A DNA stretch of 64,000 nt from Babylonia areolata (Eukaryota; Mollusca; Gastropoda; Neogastropoda; Buccinidae), in NCBI RefSeq assembly GCF_041734735.1, contig NC_134884.1, forward strand, positions 26,849,249 to 26,913,248. The letters are read 5' to 3'. This document shows positions 28,401-48,619 of the stretch, in pieces. The notes beneath the pieces were generated by a model. The model was given only the letters and a program-made list of their open reading frames with translations, had not been told where the DNA came from and made no database searches. The translations under genes were made by a program, and so were the position numbers. Within the stretch, counting starts at the first letter, position 1. Every line of letters begins with the position of its first letter.

Positions 28401-31400
28401 ATTTGAAATCAAAGTAAGTAGTTCAGCTTCATAATTCTACATTTGGAAAGTATACAGATGTAAGAGATGGCTTGGTTGTTACCCTTTCATTATATTCAGA
28501 GGCAATTTTAATTTTATAGATTATTTTGTTGTGTTATGAACATGTGAATGCATACATGGGCTGGCTGAAGAGATGATGAGATGGAGTCACAAAGTGACTC
28601 TGTGGTTGATTTGTAATGTTTTTCCCCCTCTGTTAGTGTACTGGGCAAAGTCAGGAAAGAAAAGACAAAGACAAACACACAACAAGAACATCACTATCAT
28701 CATTGGAAATCAATGTCCAGCTGGATGTACTGTCTTGTATATATTGTCTTGTATCATATTGTGTCATGTCATGTCATACTGTACTGCACTGCAATGCATT
28801 GTCTTGTTTTGTCTAGTCTTGTCTAGTTTTGGTCACCATCACTAATCATCATTATTCATCCACAACAGCAGCAATACTGAATGCATGCACATATTTCACA
28901 CTATGAGCTGCCAAATACAAATCTCACACACTTGCCAGTTACAGCCACACACACATCAATATTGATTCATGAGCCAACATAATTATGTACCTAACATCAG
29001 CAAGCAGACTGTGCATGATCCTGACAGTATTGACAGCTTACCAGGTGGACAAACATGTAGGGAGACAGATCAGAAGACATCTGTTGGCTTCTCAATCTAG
29101 TTTATGGGCATCAGTTGACTTCCCAATTTATGGATTTTAGTTGGCTTCTCAGTACAGATGCATATTGTTGGCTTCTCCATTTACACAGCTAGAAAGGCCA
29201 AACTGTAAGGCACTTGAGTTCTGGAGTTAGAAACAGATTGTTTGAGTCAATGAAGAAAACTTGACAAACAAGCAAATGAACACATTTCAAATCATAATTA
29301 AGAAGGCTTTCTTCATCTGTCACTGCATTGTACCTGCTGTTATATACATATCTTAAGCGCATGTTGTAATGTTTTCATTTGATTAAGATGGCTGACAACA
29401 GACTGTTGTATGAGTGAGCCATAAATTCAGTGGATAAGAAAGATATGATGTAGTGCACCCACTGAAATGGACATTTTTTTTTTTTAATCTGCATGATTTA
29501 TCTATTATTAATGTTAATGCAAATGTGCAGAGTAAACACTGATGTTATGTGTATTTTCACATGTTTTGCACATGTTTAAAATTACTTTCTCTCTCTTATC
29601 TTTTATGTTTTGCTGTAAAGTGCAATAAACCTGCTTCCAAACATACATTGTACGGGTACTGCAATCATCAAGAACCTCCTCCCCCAACCCAATTCAAAAT
29701 AAAAGAAAGAAATTGTTATCATTATTGATTACATAATAACAATAATCATAATCATAATGATTATACTACTACTCTTACCCATCTACTACTGCCGCTACTA
29801 CTACTACTACTAGCAAATACAATAATGTCAAGAAGAGGAATTATCTTTATTATTTCTGATAATAATTGTATTACTTCTACTACTACTACTACTACCGCCA
29901 CTACTACTACTACCACCACTACTACCACTACTACTGCATGTAGAAAACCTTCCTCAGACAGCTCAGCACTTTCTCATTCACCCACGACGCTCTGCATGTA
30001 TCGTATGCCTGCTGCCTTCCACTCACTTTCCCGTACTCCAGAGAGTACTCCACACTGCAGCACTCCCCAGGAAGCTTCCCTGCTTTCCTGACGGGAACAA
30101 ACGCCACTTTCAGCCGCTGGGCCATGATGGGGCCAAAGAGGAAGCCTCGAGACTCCAGCCCCACGATGACCTCCACCTTGGGGGTCAACTTCTCCACATG
30201 CTCACACAACAGCTCAATCAACAGGTTGAAAACTTCGCTGTCTCTTAGCACAGGGAAAATGTCTCTGCAAACAGAATTAAAACCATCAAAGAAAGAAATA
30301 AATAAATAACTGAATGAAAATGCACTCAAATCAATCAATCAATAATCAAACTAAAACAAAATAACTATTAACCTACCTTTTCAAACAACAAAGGACAATC
30401 TCTCTTAAATTAATCATCAATTAATCAATAAGCTGAATAACATAACAAATAAATAACACATAATGCTTGAGCACGAGCAAAAATTTCTCTAAGTCAATTA
30501 ATCAATCAAAGGATGTCTATGCCTGATGCTTTTTGTATATATAGTCTTTACTGATATAAAACATTCATAGCAGAAGTCATCTGCATCTGAAAAACGTATC
30601 ATTTCATGGCTTTTCTTCACAAGAGAATTCAGAATAAATACCTGTATTGTAAATAAAGATAGATTAAAAAATACAAACAGCAATACAACACATAAAACAC
30701 AGAAAAGAATTACTCACACTCCTGCTCTGAACTAACCAATCAGATAAAAAAAAGAAAAAGTTTGTAAATGAAAGAGAGACTACAGAACTCTAAACGTTTT
30801 TATTCAAGGATTAAGATTTTAGGCACAGCCTGTTCTTCCAGTCTGTCCTTGACAAAGAATGAGAGAGGGTGTGAAGGAAAAGGTGAGAGACTGAGAAAGG
30901 CAACAACCAGACAAATGTGTGTGTGTGTGTGTGTGCGCACGGGCATGGATTTATGCAAAAATGTGTGTGGATGCATATGTGCACAAGTGCATGTGCAAAG
31001 TGCATGTGAGCGAAGTGCATGTGCACACGTGTGTGTGTGTGTGCGCGCGCGCACGCATATGCACACGTGTGTGTGTGTGTGCGCGCGCGCACGCATATGT
31101 GTGTAAGGGGGGATGTAGATGTGGATGTGGGTGTGTTTTGTGCACTTTATATTTGGGTTCAAATTTCTGTGTCCAACTATACCTCCAAATATTCCTTTTA
31201 CCCTAGTAGTAGTACACCTGGTAATAAGACATGCTCTCTTTTGTTAGATTCTGTATCAAGCAAAACAGACACAGTTAAAAATGCAACAAATTACATGACT
31301 CATAAATAAATTATCTAAAAACTGATGATCTCAGTTTTTTTGTTTTTTTTTAAGAAGAAAAAAAATCAGTTATGTACACTCCCACATAGATTATACTTTG

Positions 31401-32390
31401 CAGATTACCATCTTTAAAAAAAAAAAAAAATCAATAATAAATAAAGAAAGAGAGAAAAAAAGATTCTTTAAGTTAACCCTTTGACAGCTAAACCTTGATG
31501 AAATGAGATGAGTGTGGCATGAGTCTGAAGGCAGTTATGACTTCTTGTGTACAGTTTATCAATGGTGCAACTGATTTTTCTCAATAAAAGCATAAATGCA
31601 GTCATAAGAGGAGGAAGTCTAAATTATATAGTGGTGACTGACAAACTGACCTGTAAGCTCTGTTTTATAAATCTCAGTGAGGTAACAGCCCTTCATTGAT
31701 AAGTATACTCAGCAACAGCAGTCAAGGGGTTAACGAATGCCTGGTGACAATCTGCTGCAGTGCCAAATGTTGCACACATACCTCATATATTATGTATGTT
31801 CTATATACGTTGGGTTACGCTGCTGGTCAGGCATCTGTTTGGCAGATGTGGTGTAGCATATATGGATTTGTCCGAAAGCAGTGACACCTCCTTGAGCTAC
31901 TGATACTGATACTGATATAACAGAATAATGATCAATGGAAAAACACTGTATTAAAACATCAATTTAAGCAGTCATCAACTGACACAGCTGTGGTCAGAAT
32001 TACTGTTTGTATTATTGTGGTTGCTGATATATATACACAAATGCATGTTGAATGCTCTCTACCTCTAATGGTCTCTCCCAATGCACACATATACTGCACA
32101 GACTTCTTTCACTGAGTGTCTGTAGACAGTGTCTGTATGGTCTATCCACACACCAGAGGTGTAACAAACACAAGGAAATTGTATTTCAACTATTACCAAT
32201 AATTTCTGGTCAGAAAAAAAAATCAAATGCTATATATAGAGACAGTTCATCAGTGAGAATAATCATGAAAAGAATTATAAACATAAGGGGTCGGTAGTCC
32301 CAGTAACATATGCAGTTTTCAAAAAACACACACACACACAAACACACACACATGCATGCACACATTCACATGCACACACATACACATGGG

Positions 32391-32426
<36 letters not shown>

Positions 32427-32630
32427 AGTGGTGTGCACACATACAATGATACATAGTTACATTCTCTACTGCAGGTCTTCTCCCCATCATCTTCTGTCCC
32501 CTGTATTTCCCAGTATTTTTCTCTCCTCTTGCACTTTCCCCATCTCTCTCCCCTCCTTCAGCCCTTGGAATTTATTCTCTACCTCCCATTCCCTCTCTCA
32601 ATCTGTCTTATACACACGCTGAGTTCTCTG

Positions 32631-32673
<43 letters not shown>

Positions 32674-33267
32674 GGTTTGTCATTAACACCTATTTACTCA
32701 GTGAGTTTAGATGGAGGGGGGGAGGTGTACAGGAGTTTGTGGATGTATATATCAGTATAATATATATGAGTGTGTGTGTGTCTGTGTGTGTGTCAGACAG
32801 ACAGAGATAGCGCTAGACAAAGAAAGGAAGACTAACATACAGATCGAGACTGGCAGGTAAGGGAAGAGACAGGGGACTAAGGGTAAATTCGGCGTGTAGT
32901 AAAAACAACGACGCGTGCTCTGCACTGTGCCACTATATTTTCTGGCTGTGACACTTGTCTTATTTTGTGTGTATGCCAGGCCTTCATAAGGTGGTCGTAA
33001 TAAACAGTGGGTCTCTTGCATTGCAGTACTGTAACCTCGTAACAATGATGTGTGATTCAAAAAGGATCAACCACACCTTATTCCTTGTTTAGTGTTGTTG
33101 CAAGTCTTATTCACAAAAACAAGTTTTGACAGAAAAATCAGTTCACGTGGGCAAGTTGCAGAGAAAAGTCAAAGAATGAAAAGATCTTACCTGAAGAGAA
33201 TCCCAGGCTTTGGGAAGTCCTGATGACTCGAAATCAGCTTTTTCACTTTGTTCAATCGGTCTGTCAT
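23663..33267 (-). CDS. APRT: Adenine phosphoribosyltransferase (APRT), four coding exons, complete
   Basis: Minus-strand exons 33267-33191, 30264-30027, 27429-27351 and 23799-23663 have GT/AG borders and join in frame to 176 residues (human APRT 180). The enzyme salvages adenine by joining it to PRPP to form AMP and pyrophosphate in the cytosol. It begins [19 protein letters not shown]. Diagnostic segments are [28 protein letters not shown] (about 59-71), [12 protein letters not shown] and the PRPP-binding loop [13 protein letters not shown] (121-133). It ends with [17 protein letters not shown]. All key residues seem present, and no stop or shift interrupts the joined exons. Introns are 2.9, 2.6 and 3.6 kb; the last carries three tandem arrays. 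The start codon is 4.6 kb from that of CCDC102A on the opposite strand, so the two may share upstream DNA, though the distance is large for a shared promoter. Confidence 0.96.
23825..24330. repeat. Degenerate minisatellite, ~55-87 bp units, APRT intron 3
   Basis: Seven imperfect units are recognisable by (C/T)ATGTCATTGTTTATTAT-like cores near 23858, 23911, 23967, 24043, 24123, 24210 and 24281, with CTCACTTATTTATCTAT and, in the later units, GTTCATATACTGGTCCACTC between them. It begins about 25 bases from APRT exon 4, on its upstream (intron) side. Confidence 0.75.
24330..25330. repeat. Minisatellite with alternating 65/67/87-bp units, APRT intron 3
   Basis: Twelve units carry GTTCAGCAGTGCAGTGCA at 24404, 24491, 24558, 24623, 24710, 24797, 24862, 24949, 25016, 25083, 25169 and 25256. 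The spacings are 87, 67, 65, 87, 87, 65, 87, 67, 67, 86 and 87. Each unit also has CCAAGCCAGGTTACGGA. The long form differs from the short ones by an extra ~20 bases of CAGTGACAGYGACAGGAG type. Long open frames on both strands here follow only from the repeat. Confidence 0.95.
25387..25471. repeat. Two (CA)n tracts split by a TACTACTATTAGTACTAC spacer
   Basis: (CA)n at about 25387-25408 and 25430-25471 flank a short TACTACTATTAGTACTAC spacer, still within APRT intron 3. Confidence 0.85.
25975..26435. repeat. Degenerate ~40-60 bp minisatellite, APRT intron 3
   Basis: About eight or more imperfect units of the type CAGATCATACCTGAAATTCC followed by AGTCACACAATTATCTTTTA. Spacing and sequence vary, so the array is old. 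Confidence 0.75.
26618..26690. repeat. (CTGT)n tetranucleotide tract, APRT intron 3
   Basis: GACTGTCTGTCTGTCTGTCC and similar CTGT/CGGT units in succession, preceded by a T-rich run (26562-26586). Confidence 0.85.
26945..27265 (-). mobile_element. tRNA-derived SINE, family 1, decayed copy in APRT intron 3
   Basis: On the plus strand the reverse complement of family 1 is seen in order: CTTCTTCTGC tail, GGATGCTTGCTGGTATGTTC, GTGTATACACACACTCTAGG, CCAGCAGATCTGACACACAT, CTCCACCCTT and the decayed head to about 27265. It lies about 85 bases downstream of exon 3's donor. Confidence 0.65.
27648..27671. repeat. C-rich homopolymer stretch in APRT intron 2
   Basis: A run of about 18 C followed by CACCACCTGCCC, within a longer C-rich segment (27626-27715). 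The minus (transcribed-sense) strand is G-rich and could fold into a quadruplex. Confidence 0.8.
27955..28225. other. GC-richer block in APRT intron 2, unrecognised
   Basis: A stretch clearly less AT-rich than its surroundings, with an 86-codon open frame on minus (28217-27957). I do not recognise the peptide, and no splice borders are convincing. It may be an interspersed repeat of an unknown family. Confidence 0.3.
29765..29937. repeat. (CTA)n trinucleotide tracts in APRT intron 2
   Basis: Two CTA/TAC tracts (29765-29813 and 29876-29935, with CCA and CGC interruptions) flank a short AT-rich piece. The nearer one is about 90 bases beyond the donor of APRT exon 2. Confidence 0.85.
31016..31106. 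repeat. Alternating purine-pyrimidine tract with a duplicated unit, APRT intron 1
   Basis: About 90 bases alternate purine and pyrimidine without a break. A unit of the form GCACAC-(GT)n-(GC)n-ACGCATAT occurs twice in tandem. This is a strong Z-DNA candidate and a likely site of length variation. Confidence 0.85.
31473..31733. mobile_element. TTAA-bounded MITE, APRT intron 1
   Basis: The element starts TTAACCCTTTGACAGCT and ends AGCAGTCAAGGGGTTAA, giving imperfect inverted ends of about 17 bases including TTAA. Internally, in reverse, GAAGGGCTGTTACCTCACTG and GCTTACAGGTCAG are shared with 44644-44876 and 43160-43418. It has no coding capacity, so it is a non-autonomous DNA transposon. TTAA ends suggest the piggyBac mode, which is an inference. 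Confidence 0.7.
31807..31917 (-). mobile_element. Compact SINE, family 5, partial
   Basis: GTTGGGTTACGCTGCTGGTC, GGCAGATGTGGTGTAGC and ACACCTCCTTGAGCTACTG are present, but the CTCAAGGCC end and A-rich tail are missing. It lies 74 bases from the MITE end. Confidence 0.7.
32320..32671. repeat. (CA)n and (GT)n tracts in APRT intron 1
   Basis: Interrupted (CA)n at 32326-32424 and (GT)n at 32635-32671, in opposite phase and about 210 bases apart, with C/T-rich sequence between them. Confidence 0.85.
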
Positions 33268-33493
33268 GTCGACACAATCAACGTTATCGTTTATTGTCGT
33301 CGCGCACCGAAGTCACCGTGAGCACTGCGACACATGGATCTGGGTGCGGCTGCTCTCGTGTCGACAATATTGGCCACAGTCCACAGTTGCAGATAAGGAC
33401 AAAATATTTACCATCAAGTCCAGTTCGGTCGTTGTTGATGATGATATTCTTGTTTTGTGTTGTGTGTTGTCGGTTTTGATTTTATCTTTAAAC

Positions 33494-33570
33494 AGGAGAT
33501 GTGGTATAGAATATTTGGATAAGTTTGCACACTTCCGGCGGCACCTCCTTAAAACTGAAACTGAAATCAG
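33494..33570 (-). mobile_element. Compact SINE, family 5, decayed partial copy
   Basis: AGGAGATGTGGTATAGAATA, GGCACCTCCTTAAAACTGAA and a final ACTGAAAT are recognisable. The other half is missing. Confidence 0.5.
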
Positions 33571-33734
33571 TAATCATAAAATTTGACAGTCACAGTGTCT
33601 CACGACACTAAAGAAGAAGAAGAGTTTTTCTTTTCTTTTTTCTTTTTCTTTTTTTTTTCTCTTCCATCATTCCATCATAATTTTCCTCCTTTCTTTTTGC
33701 TGTTTTTCTTTGTTTGTATTTTCTTTTCTCATAT

Positions 33735-33932
33735 TCATTTTCTCATTTTCAAGAACTTCACCAACCGGTCAAGTTCCCGGGCCATGCACACCGTGTGGAC
33801 TGTGAGGAAAATCGGAATAAAGTGCCTTTCCCAAGGACACAACAGTATGCCGAAACGGGGCCTCGAGCTCTGATCACTGGATCCTTCAGAGGGCCGTTCT
33901 CTAACCGATTCTGCAACAGCGCTTCACCTTAG
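33735..33932 (-). mobile_element. tRNA-related SINE, family 4
   Basis: On minus, GCGCTGTTGCAGAATCGGTT starts the head and is followed by CCTTGGGAAAGGCACTTTAT, CCGATTTTCCTCACAGTCCA and a T/A-rich end. It is better preserved than the copy at 20727-20900. Confidence 0.65.
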
Positions 33933-34024
33933 CTATAACCATGGAACAAATCATTATTTCCTCTGCTCTGCCGGGTCAGTAGCTATGTAGAGTATGTGTC
34001 AAGTGCCGGATATGTCATAATATA

Positions 34025-34645
34025 TGTCTTTGCTGCTGTGTGCACATATCAAATGATCGGTATAAGGACAAGACCGGCGCTTCCTTTCTTGAGGAAGTGT
34101 CTGGGTTTGTTCCAATGTACCTTTCAGTTATTTACCTGTGTCAGTGCTAGCTGAATCGGCAGCGTGAGCAACGCTGACTCAGTTCAAGTGTGTACCTTGC
34201 GACTGGAGAGAATTACCACTCTTTACTATTCGTTAATCATTTCATCTCCTGGCCTCATTGTTTGTTTCATTTCATCTCCTGGCCTCATTGTTTGTTAATT
34301 TCCAGTTGATAAACCACCGAGGCATCCATGTGTTTTTCTGTATTGTCAATGTGTTCTGTGTGGCTTCTTAAGGATTAAAGAGGTTATGCCAGTCTTGAAT
34401 AAAAGCCAGGCTAATTTGTGTTTGCATATTTCTTCTGTCTTTGCTGCTGTGTGTACATGTCAAATGATCGGTATAAGGACAGGCCCGGCGCTTCCGGCGT
34501 TTTTGAAGAAGTGTCTGGCCAGTGTTCCAATGTACCCTTCAGTTTATTTGCCTGTGTGCTCGCTGAATCGGTAGCGTTAGCAGCGCTGATTTGAAGTTAT
34601 GTACCTTGTGAATGGAGAGTTACCACTCTTTACTATTTGTTATAT
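34025..34645 (+). repeat. Direct duplication of a ~200-bp segment, about 410 bp apart
   Basis: The segments 34025-34232 and 34436-34645 share TGTCTTTGCTGCTGTGTG, ATGATCGGTATAAGGACA, CTGAATCGG(C/T)AGCGT(G/T)AGCA and TTACCACTCTTTACTATT in the same order with scattered differences. Between them a 30-base unit (TTTCATCTCCTGGCCTCATTG core) is itself repeated in tandem at 34239 and 34269. It lies in the shared upstream region of APRT and CCDC102A. Confidence 0.85.
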
Positions 34646-34838
34646 CAACATACCTTCTTTATGGTGTGTTGTATGGTGATTATTTTAAGTCCCAACGCAA
34701 TTAATGTTTTGCCATATATATTAAATTTTGTTTAAGTTTGTGTGTGTGCAAAGTAGCCTTATAAATACATACTGGACAAGCATGTATATATGTTCTTTCT
34801 TTTCAGAGTATATCATTAATTATGAACTCGATATATAT

Positions 34839-34840
<2 letters not shown>

Positions 34841-34889
<49 letters not shown>
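34841..34889. repeat. (CT)n followed by (AT)n
   Basis: A CTCTCT run passes directly into TATATA. Such a polypyrimidine-AT tract is often structurally unusual, but no role is evident here. Confidence 0.9.
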
Positions 34890-34897
<8 letters not shown>

Positions 34898-35235
34898 CAT
34901 GTTGTTCAAGTTGTTGTTGTTGCCTCCTTTGAGCATATTACAAAAATTAAAAGCCGATTTCGAAGACAAGTATATTTCAGGCACATAACGTCAGTTTTCA
35001 CAATTGATCACACACTGATCAGACATTCCATTATAAAATGCCTCATCACACTATGTTACAAATCTTCAGTACATAACCGTAACTCTCGTGTATGTCGTTT
35101 GGTTACCCAGTTTCTCAGTATTTCCAACTAAAGATCACTATTTCGAAATCATGTTGAAGAAATAATAAACGTAATTGATAGGCATTTAACATTTCACTGT
35201 ATTTTTCTCTTTCAACTGAAAGTCAGTCACCGTGC

Positions 35236-35540
35236 TTTTGAAAATTTGTATTTGTATTTGTATTTCTTTTTATCACAACAGATTTCTCTGTGTGAAATTC
35301 GGGCTGCTCTCCCCAGGGAGAGCGCGTCGCTATACAGCGCCACCGGATTTTTTTTTTTTTTCCTGCGTGCAATTTTTTTTTATTTGCTTTTCCTATCGAA
35401 GTGGAATTTTGCCAGGAACAACCCTTTTGTTGCCGTGGGTTCTTTTACGTGCGCTAAGTGCATGCTGCCAGTGCACACGGGACCTCGGTTTATCGTCTCC
35501 GGCCGAACGGCTTGTTTCAGTGACTAGGATAGAACAAACA
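35236..35540 (-). mobile_element. SINE of family 2/3, head lost, clean tail
   Basis: On minus the order is ACCCACGGCAACAAAAGGGT, TGTTCCTGGCAAAATTCC, CCACTTCGATAGG, CTCTCCCTGGGGAGAGCAGC, CGAATTTCACACAGAGAAAT and an (AAATAC)n tail at 35240-35262. The tRNA-like head is absent or unrecognisable. The copy looks young. Confidence 0.75.
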
Positions 35541-35639
35541 TTTATTAGGACGCCCCCTTCAACGCGTAGTGCGGTCATTACGAAAGATATTGTACTCATT
35601 AGGGGAAAACGAAAACCGTTGTTGACTTCACCACTGCAC

Positions 35640-35990
35640 CTCCGCAGGAAAAACACACACACACACACAGCGCGCGTGGCACGGGAGTACTGACATGGCG
35701 GCCGCGCGGCCAGCCATTCGGTCCATTCTATTTACAAGTGTGTGATGGAAAGCCAGTGCGTGCTCAAGGAGTGTTCCACCTGAACCAAATAGAAACAAGC
35801 CCATATGGACTATCACATTCTGGGACAATGAAAGGACATTTATGGGAACGACTTTTGTGCCTTGTTGCAAGAGACAAGACTCTCCTTTAGCGACTCTTAT
35901 TGATTTATCTGCAAAGTAATCTTAAACTGATTGGAGATTCTTCAAACGGTATTTATCACTATTCTCGTCTTTTCTCGTGCAGTACTTGTT
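35640..35990 (+). promoter_or_regulatory. CpG-rich candidate promoter / first untranslated exon of CCDC102A
   Basis: CACAGCGCGCGTGGCACGGG and ATGGCGGCCGCGCGGCC make this the most CpG-dense stretch between APRT and CCDC102A, followed by about 300 bases of non-repetitive sequence. Short CpG-rich patches often mark first exons. No donor or start site can be set, and the distance to the coding exon is 2 kb. Confidence 0.25.
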
Positions 35991-36785
35991 ATTTCGTCTG
36001 CAGCCAATAATCCGACAGTCAAGCAAGTCGAGGCGAAGAGATGATTATCATACAGTCACAAGAACATGTTGATACTGTGATGGTCAACTCCTCGGTGTGT
36101 GTGTGTCTGCCAGTCAGCATGAAAGCTTGAATATTTGATGTGGTATGTTGAGCTAATATATAACAATTTTTTATACATGTAAATTGGAATGTTTACAGCT
36201 TTTCACAAACTCTCCATTCAGGTTCTTATTCAGTCATTGGCTTTCTTCGAGTTTCAGACTGCACCACTAGCACCATGATTGAGTATGTAATGGTCTAGAT
36301 AACACTTTTTCTGTCCTAGGTCCAACAAAATTAGATTAAAGATAGTTCGATAGTTCTGCATAGCCATAGTCTTATTTTCTGACATAGATGTCAGCTGTCA
36401 GCGTGGTCATCAAAAGTGACGTTCGGAACAAACACAAGTTCCATGTGATGAAGAATAGAAAACTGGTGTGTCCAGAACTGATGGGAATGTTAAGCTGTTA
36501 TCAAATATGGTATATAGTTTCCGTGTTGCTTTTGCATTCAGTTACTCAACCAACACTAATTTGCTGGTCATCTGTCATGAATGGTGTATGAATTATGATG
36601 GATACTTTGTTTTGTTGTGTTCCTCTAACCCATCAAACTCTTAAGTCTTAACACTGATCAAAGGATCTTTAGTGTATTGTGTAATATTATATTTTGTTGT
36701 TTGGTAGGGATATTTTCCCCATTGAGGGCATGTCGCCATAATCTGGTGTATCCATTTTATTCTTCTTTTTTTTCAGTCTGCATGT

Positions 36786-36789
<4 letters not shown>

Positions 36790-36823
<34 letters not shown>
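36790..36823. repeat. (CA)n microsatellite
   Basis: A pure (CA)n run in the interval before CCDC102A. Confidence 0.9.
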
Positions 36824-36825
<2 letters not shown>

Positions 36826-37400
36826 CACATTTTATATGCACAGGACTTAAGTTTATCATCTGATCCAAAAGGTTATAATCTACATAGGGTTCAGTGGAAA
36901 GGAGCAGCCTTTGATATGGCCCTGCGCTGTCAGCTGGGTTATCAGCCTAGGTGATTCAGGCATTAAGTTTAACAAATTAATTTTGTCCTGCATCTGGTGG
37001 GAGTGTTACAAATTTCACCATGAGCCCGCCAGGTAATGCTGAGATTCAAACCCTCAGATTGAAATTCCGGCACTCAGTCTAACCATCCAGCTGTTGTTCT
37101 TATTGTGGGCGGTCAGAATTTATTCATTTTATTTAAATCAAGCAGTAAACCTCATTTGGTTATATCAAAATGTCATTTAATCAATAGTCATGCAAGAGTT
37201 GACAGGAAACAGCAGCCTTCTGTTTGTTCTAATCAGAGTAATGTGAAGACTAACAAAATGTCCTATTTAACATTATTCAAATCCCAATTCCCTCATCGCA
37301 TGACATTGACAGGTAGCACTCCTTTTTTTTCTTTCTTTCTTTCTTTCTTTTTTTAAATTTATTTTATTATTTTTTTTTTACTGATTTAGTGATACCACAT

Positions 37401-37512
37401 TTTTTTCTAGTAGGTTGGGTTATATGAATACTGCTGGTCAAGCATCAGTCTTGCAGATGTGGTGTAAATGGATTTGTCCAAACACAATGATGCCTCCTTG
37501 AGAAACTGAAAT
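37401..37512 (-). mobile_element. Compact SINE, family 5, decayed
   Basis: GTTGGGTTATATGAATACTG, CAGATGTGGTGTAAATGGAT and ATGCCTCCTTGAGAAACTGA follow in family order with losses. It lies 340 bases before the first coding exon of CCDC102A. Confidence 0.6.
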
Positions 37513-37874
37513 TAAAAAAAGACTATTTTCTATAATTCAAGAGTGAAGCTTAAACATCAGTGGACTTCTGAAATTTGTCCTGTGCTCTGTTACTGGTGTT
37601 ATACATTATATTGAACTTTATTATCTTTCTTTGTTTCTTCTTTTCAGTGAAGTTTCAGTCTAAGCAAGAGTAAGGGCTTAGTGGTGGAATCATGTTCATA
37701 GTTGTCTGGAACATGATTTTGTTTTCTCACCTGTCCCAAGCCCTACCTCATACAACTGTGTCATTTCATGGTCACACTATGTTTTAAGCTAGTTACTACA
37801 GTCACTGGAGAGAAATCCAGTAAGTAACATTGATCTGTTTCTGTGCAGAAACCAGCAGCTCACAAGCCCACAGC

Positions 37875-47470
<9,596 letters not shown>

Positions 47471-48481
47471 CAGACACCTTCCCCCTCTTCATGTCCAAAA
47501 TATCACCCACCCACCCCACCTCCTCCCCACTTTCCCCACCTTGAAGAGAACTGTGTGAAGACGATTTATGCTGTCAGGGAAGAGAGTGTCTCTGTGTCCG
47601 TCAGCATTTGAACAAAGAGCGGTGTGATGTGATAATATTTTATTCTGTCAGTGAAGAGTGTTTTATTTTATTTTATTTTATTTATTTTTTTTTATAGTTT
47701 TCTGTGTCACTTGGCTCACATGAACTCGGAGCTGTGTGTAATTATTATTTGTGCCGTCAGTGAAGAGTTTATGTCACTGTATCAGTTGGCATGTAAAATT
47801 CAGAGTCAGGTGACTGGAGACGGTCCTAACGCAGTCTGTAAACTCAAGGTGTTGTGAACATGTTATGAAGGCAATATCAGGTATAATGAATAATGTGAGC
47901 GTGCTGGTTTGTGAAGGTGACGCTCTTTGCTTTTGTTAGTTCACCTGAATCATTTTTGAATTAGGCTTTGCTGACCCCAGAGTCTTGTTGATGCAAGAGA
48001 TGTATTACTGAAGGCATTATGCTGCTGTCAGTTGATAAGAATGATTCTGATTTAGTGCTCAAGTCGTTGTTGTTGATGACTTCGCAGTTGAAGATGTATG
48101 TGAAGGTCTTATCAGTTTAGTCCTTTTCGAGCGCTAGCCCACTGATGGCTGACGAGTCCAGCTGGAGCTCAGGATGTACAGTCTGCCAAATGAGGGTGGT
48201 GTGGGGTGGGGTGAACAAAAACAGACTGCATGGATTCTGCCTCTGTTAGGGTAAGTGGAAAGTCCCTGGTCTCAGTGCTTAACTGAAGGTCCACAGTGCT
48301 TGTTTTACATTTATTTGCTTATTTGCTCACTTATCATCATTATTGTCTTTTTATTTTATTTTTAGTTATTATTATTATTATCATTCTCCTTGTTCTTCTT
48401 CTTATTATTATTATCATTATTATTATCTTTAAATATTCATTTACTTTTTTTATTATGATTTTTTTGAAATTTAAATATTCA

Positions 48482-48619
48482 TTTACTTTTTTTTTCTCAA
48501 GGCTTGAGTAAGTGTGTTGGGTTATGCTGCTGGTCAGGCATCTGCTTGGCAGATGTGGTGTAGCGTATATGGATTTGTCCGGATGCAGTGATGCCTCCTT
48601 GAGCTACTGATACTGATAC
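48482..48619 (-). mobile_element. Compact SINE, family 5, well preserved
   Basis: CTCAAGGCTTGAGTAAGTGT, GGTCAGGCATCTGCTTGGCA, GATGTGGTGTAGCGTATATG and ATGCCTCCTTGAGCTACTGA follow in order, with the T-rich/ATT tract at the left as its A-rich tail on minus. It lies 1 kb past the CCDC102A stop and may be inside its 3' UTR. Confidence 0.8.

Larger units (their letters stand above)
33268..37874. other. Divergent interval between APRT and CCDC102A
   Basis: APRT reads left and CCDC102A reads right from this 4.6-kb interval, so it must hold both promoters and any untranslated first exons. The start codon of CCDC102A follows an acceptor at 37847-37848, so at least one untranslated exon lies upstream. 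The best candidate area is the CpG-rich patch near 35668-35720 (CATGGCGGCCGCGCGGCCAG) and the following non-repetitive 350 bases, but I cannot fix a donor. SINEs, a (CT)n(AT)n tract (34841-34889) and a duplication (34025-34645) fill much of the rest. Confidence 0.5.

Noticed and set aside
35232-35693. 153-codon open frame
   Set aside because: It runs through a headless SINE and its tail on the non-sense strand.
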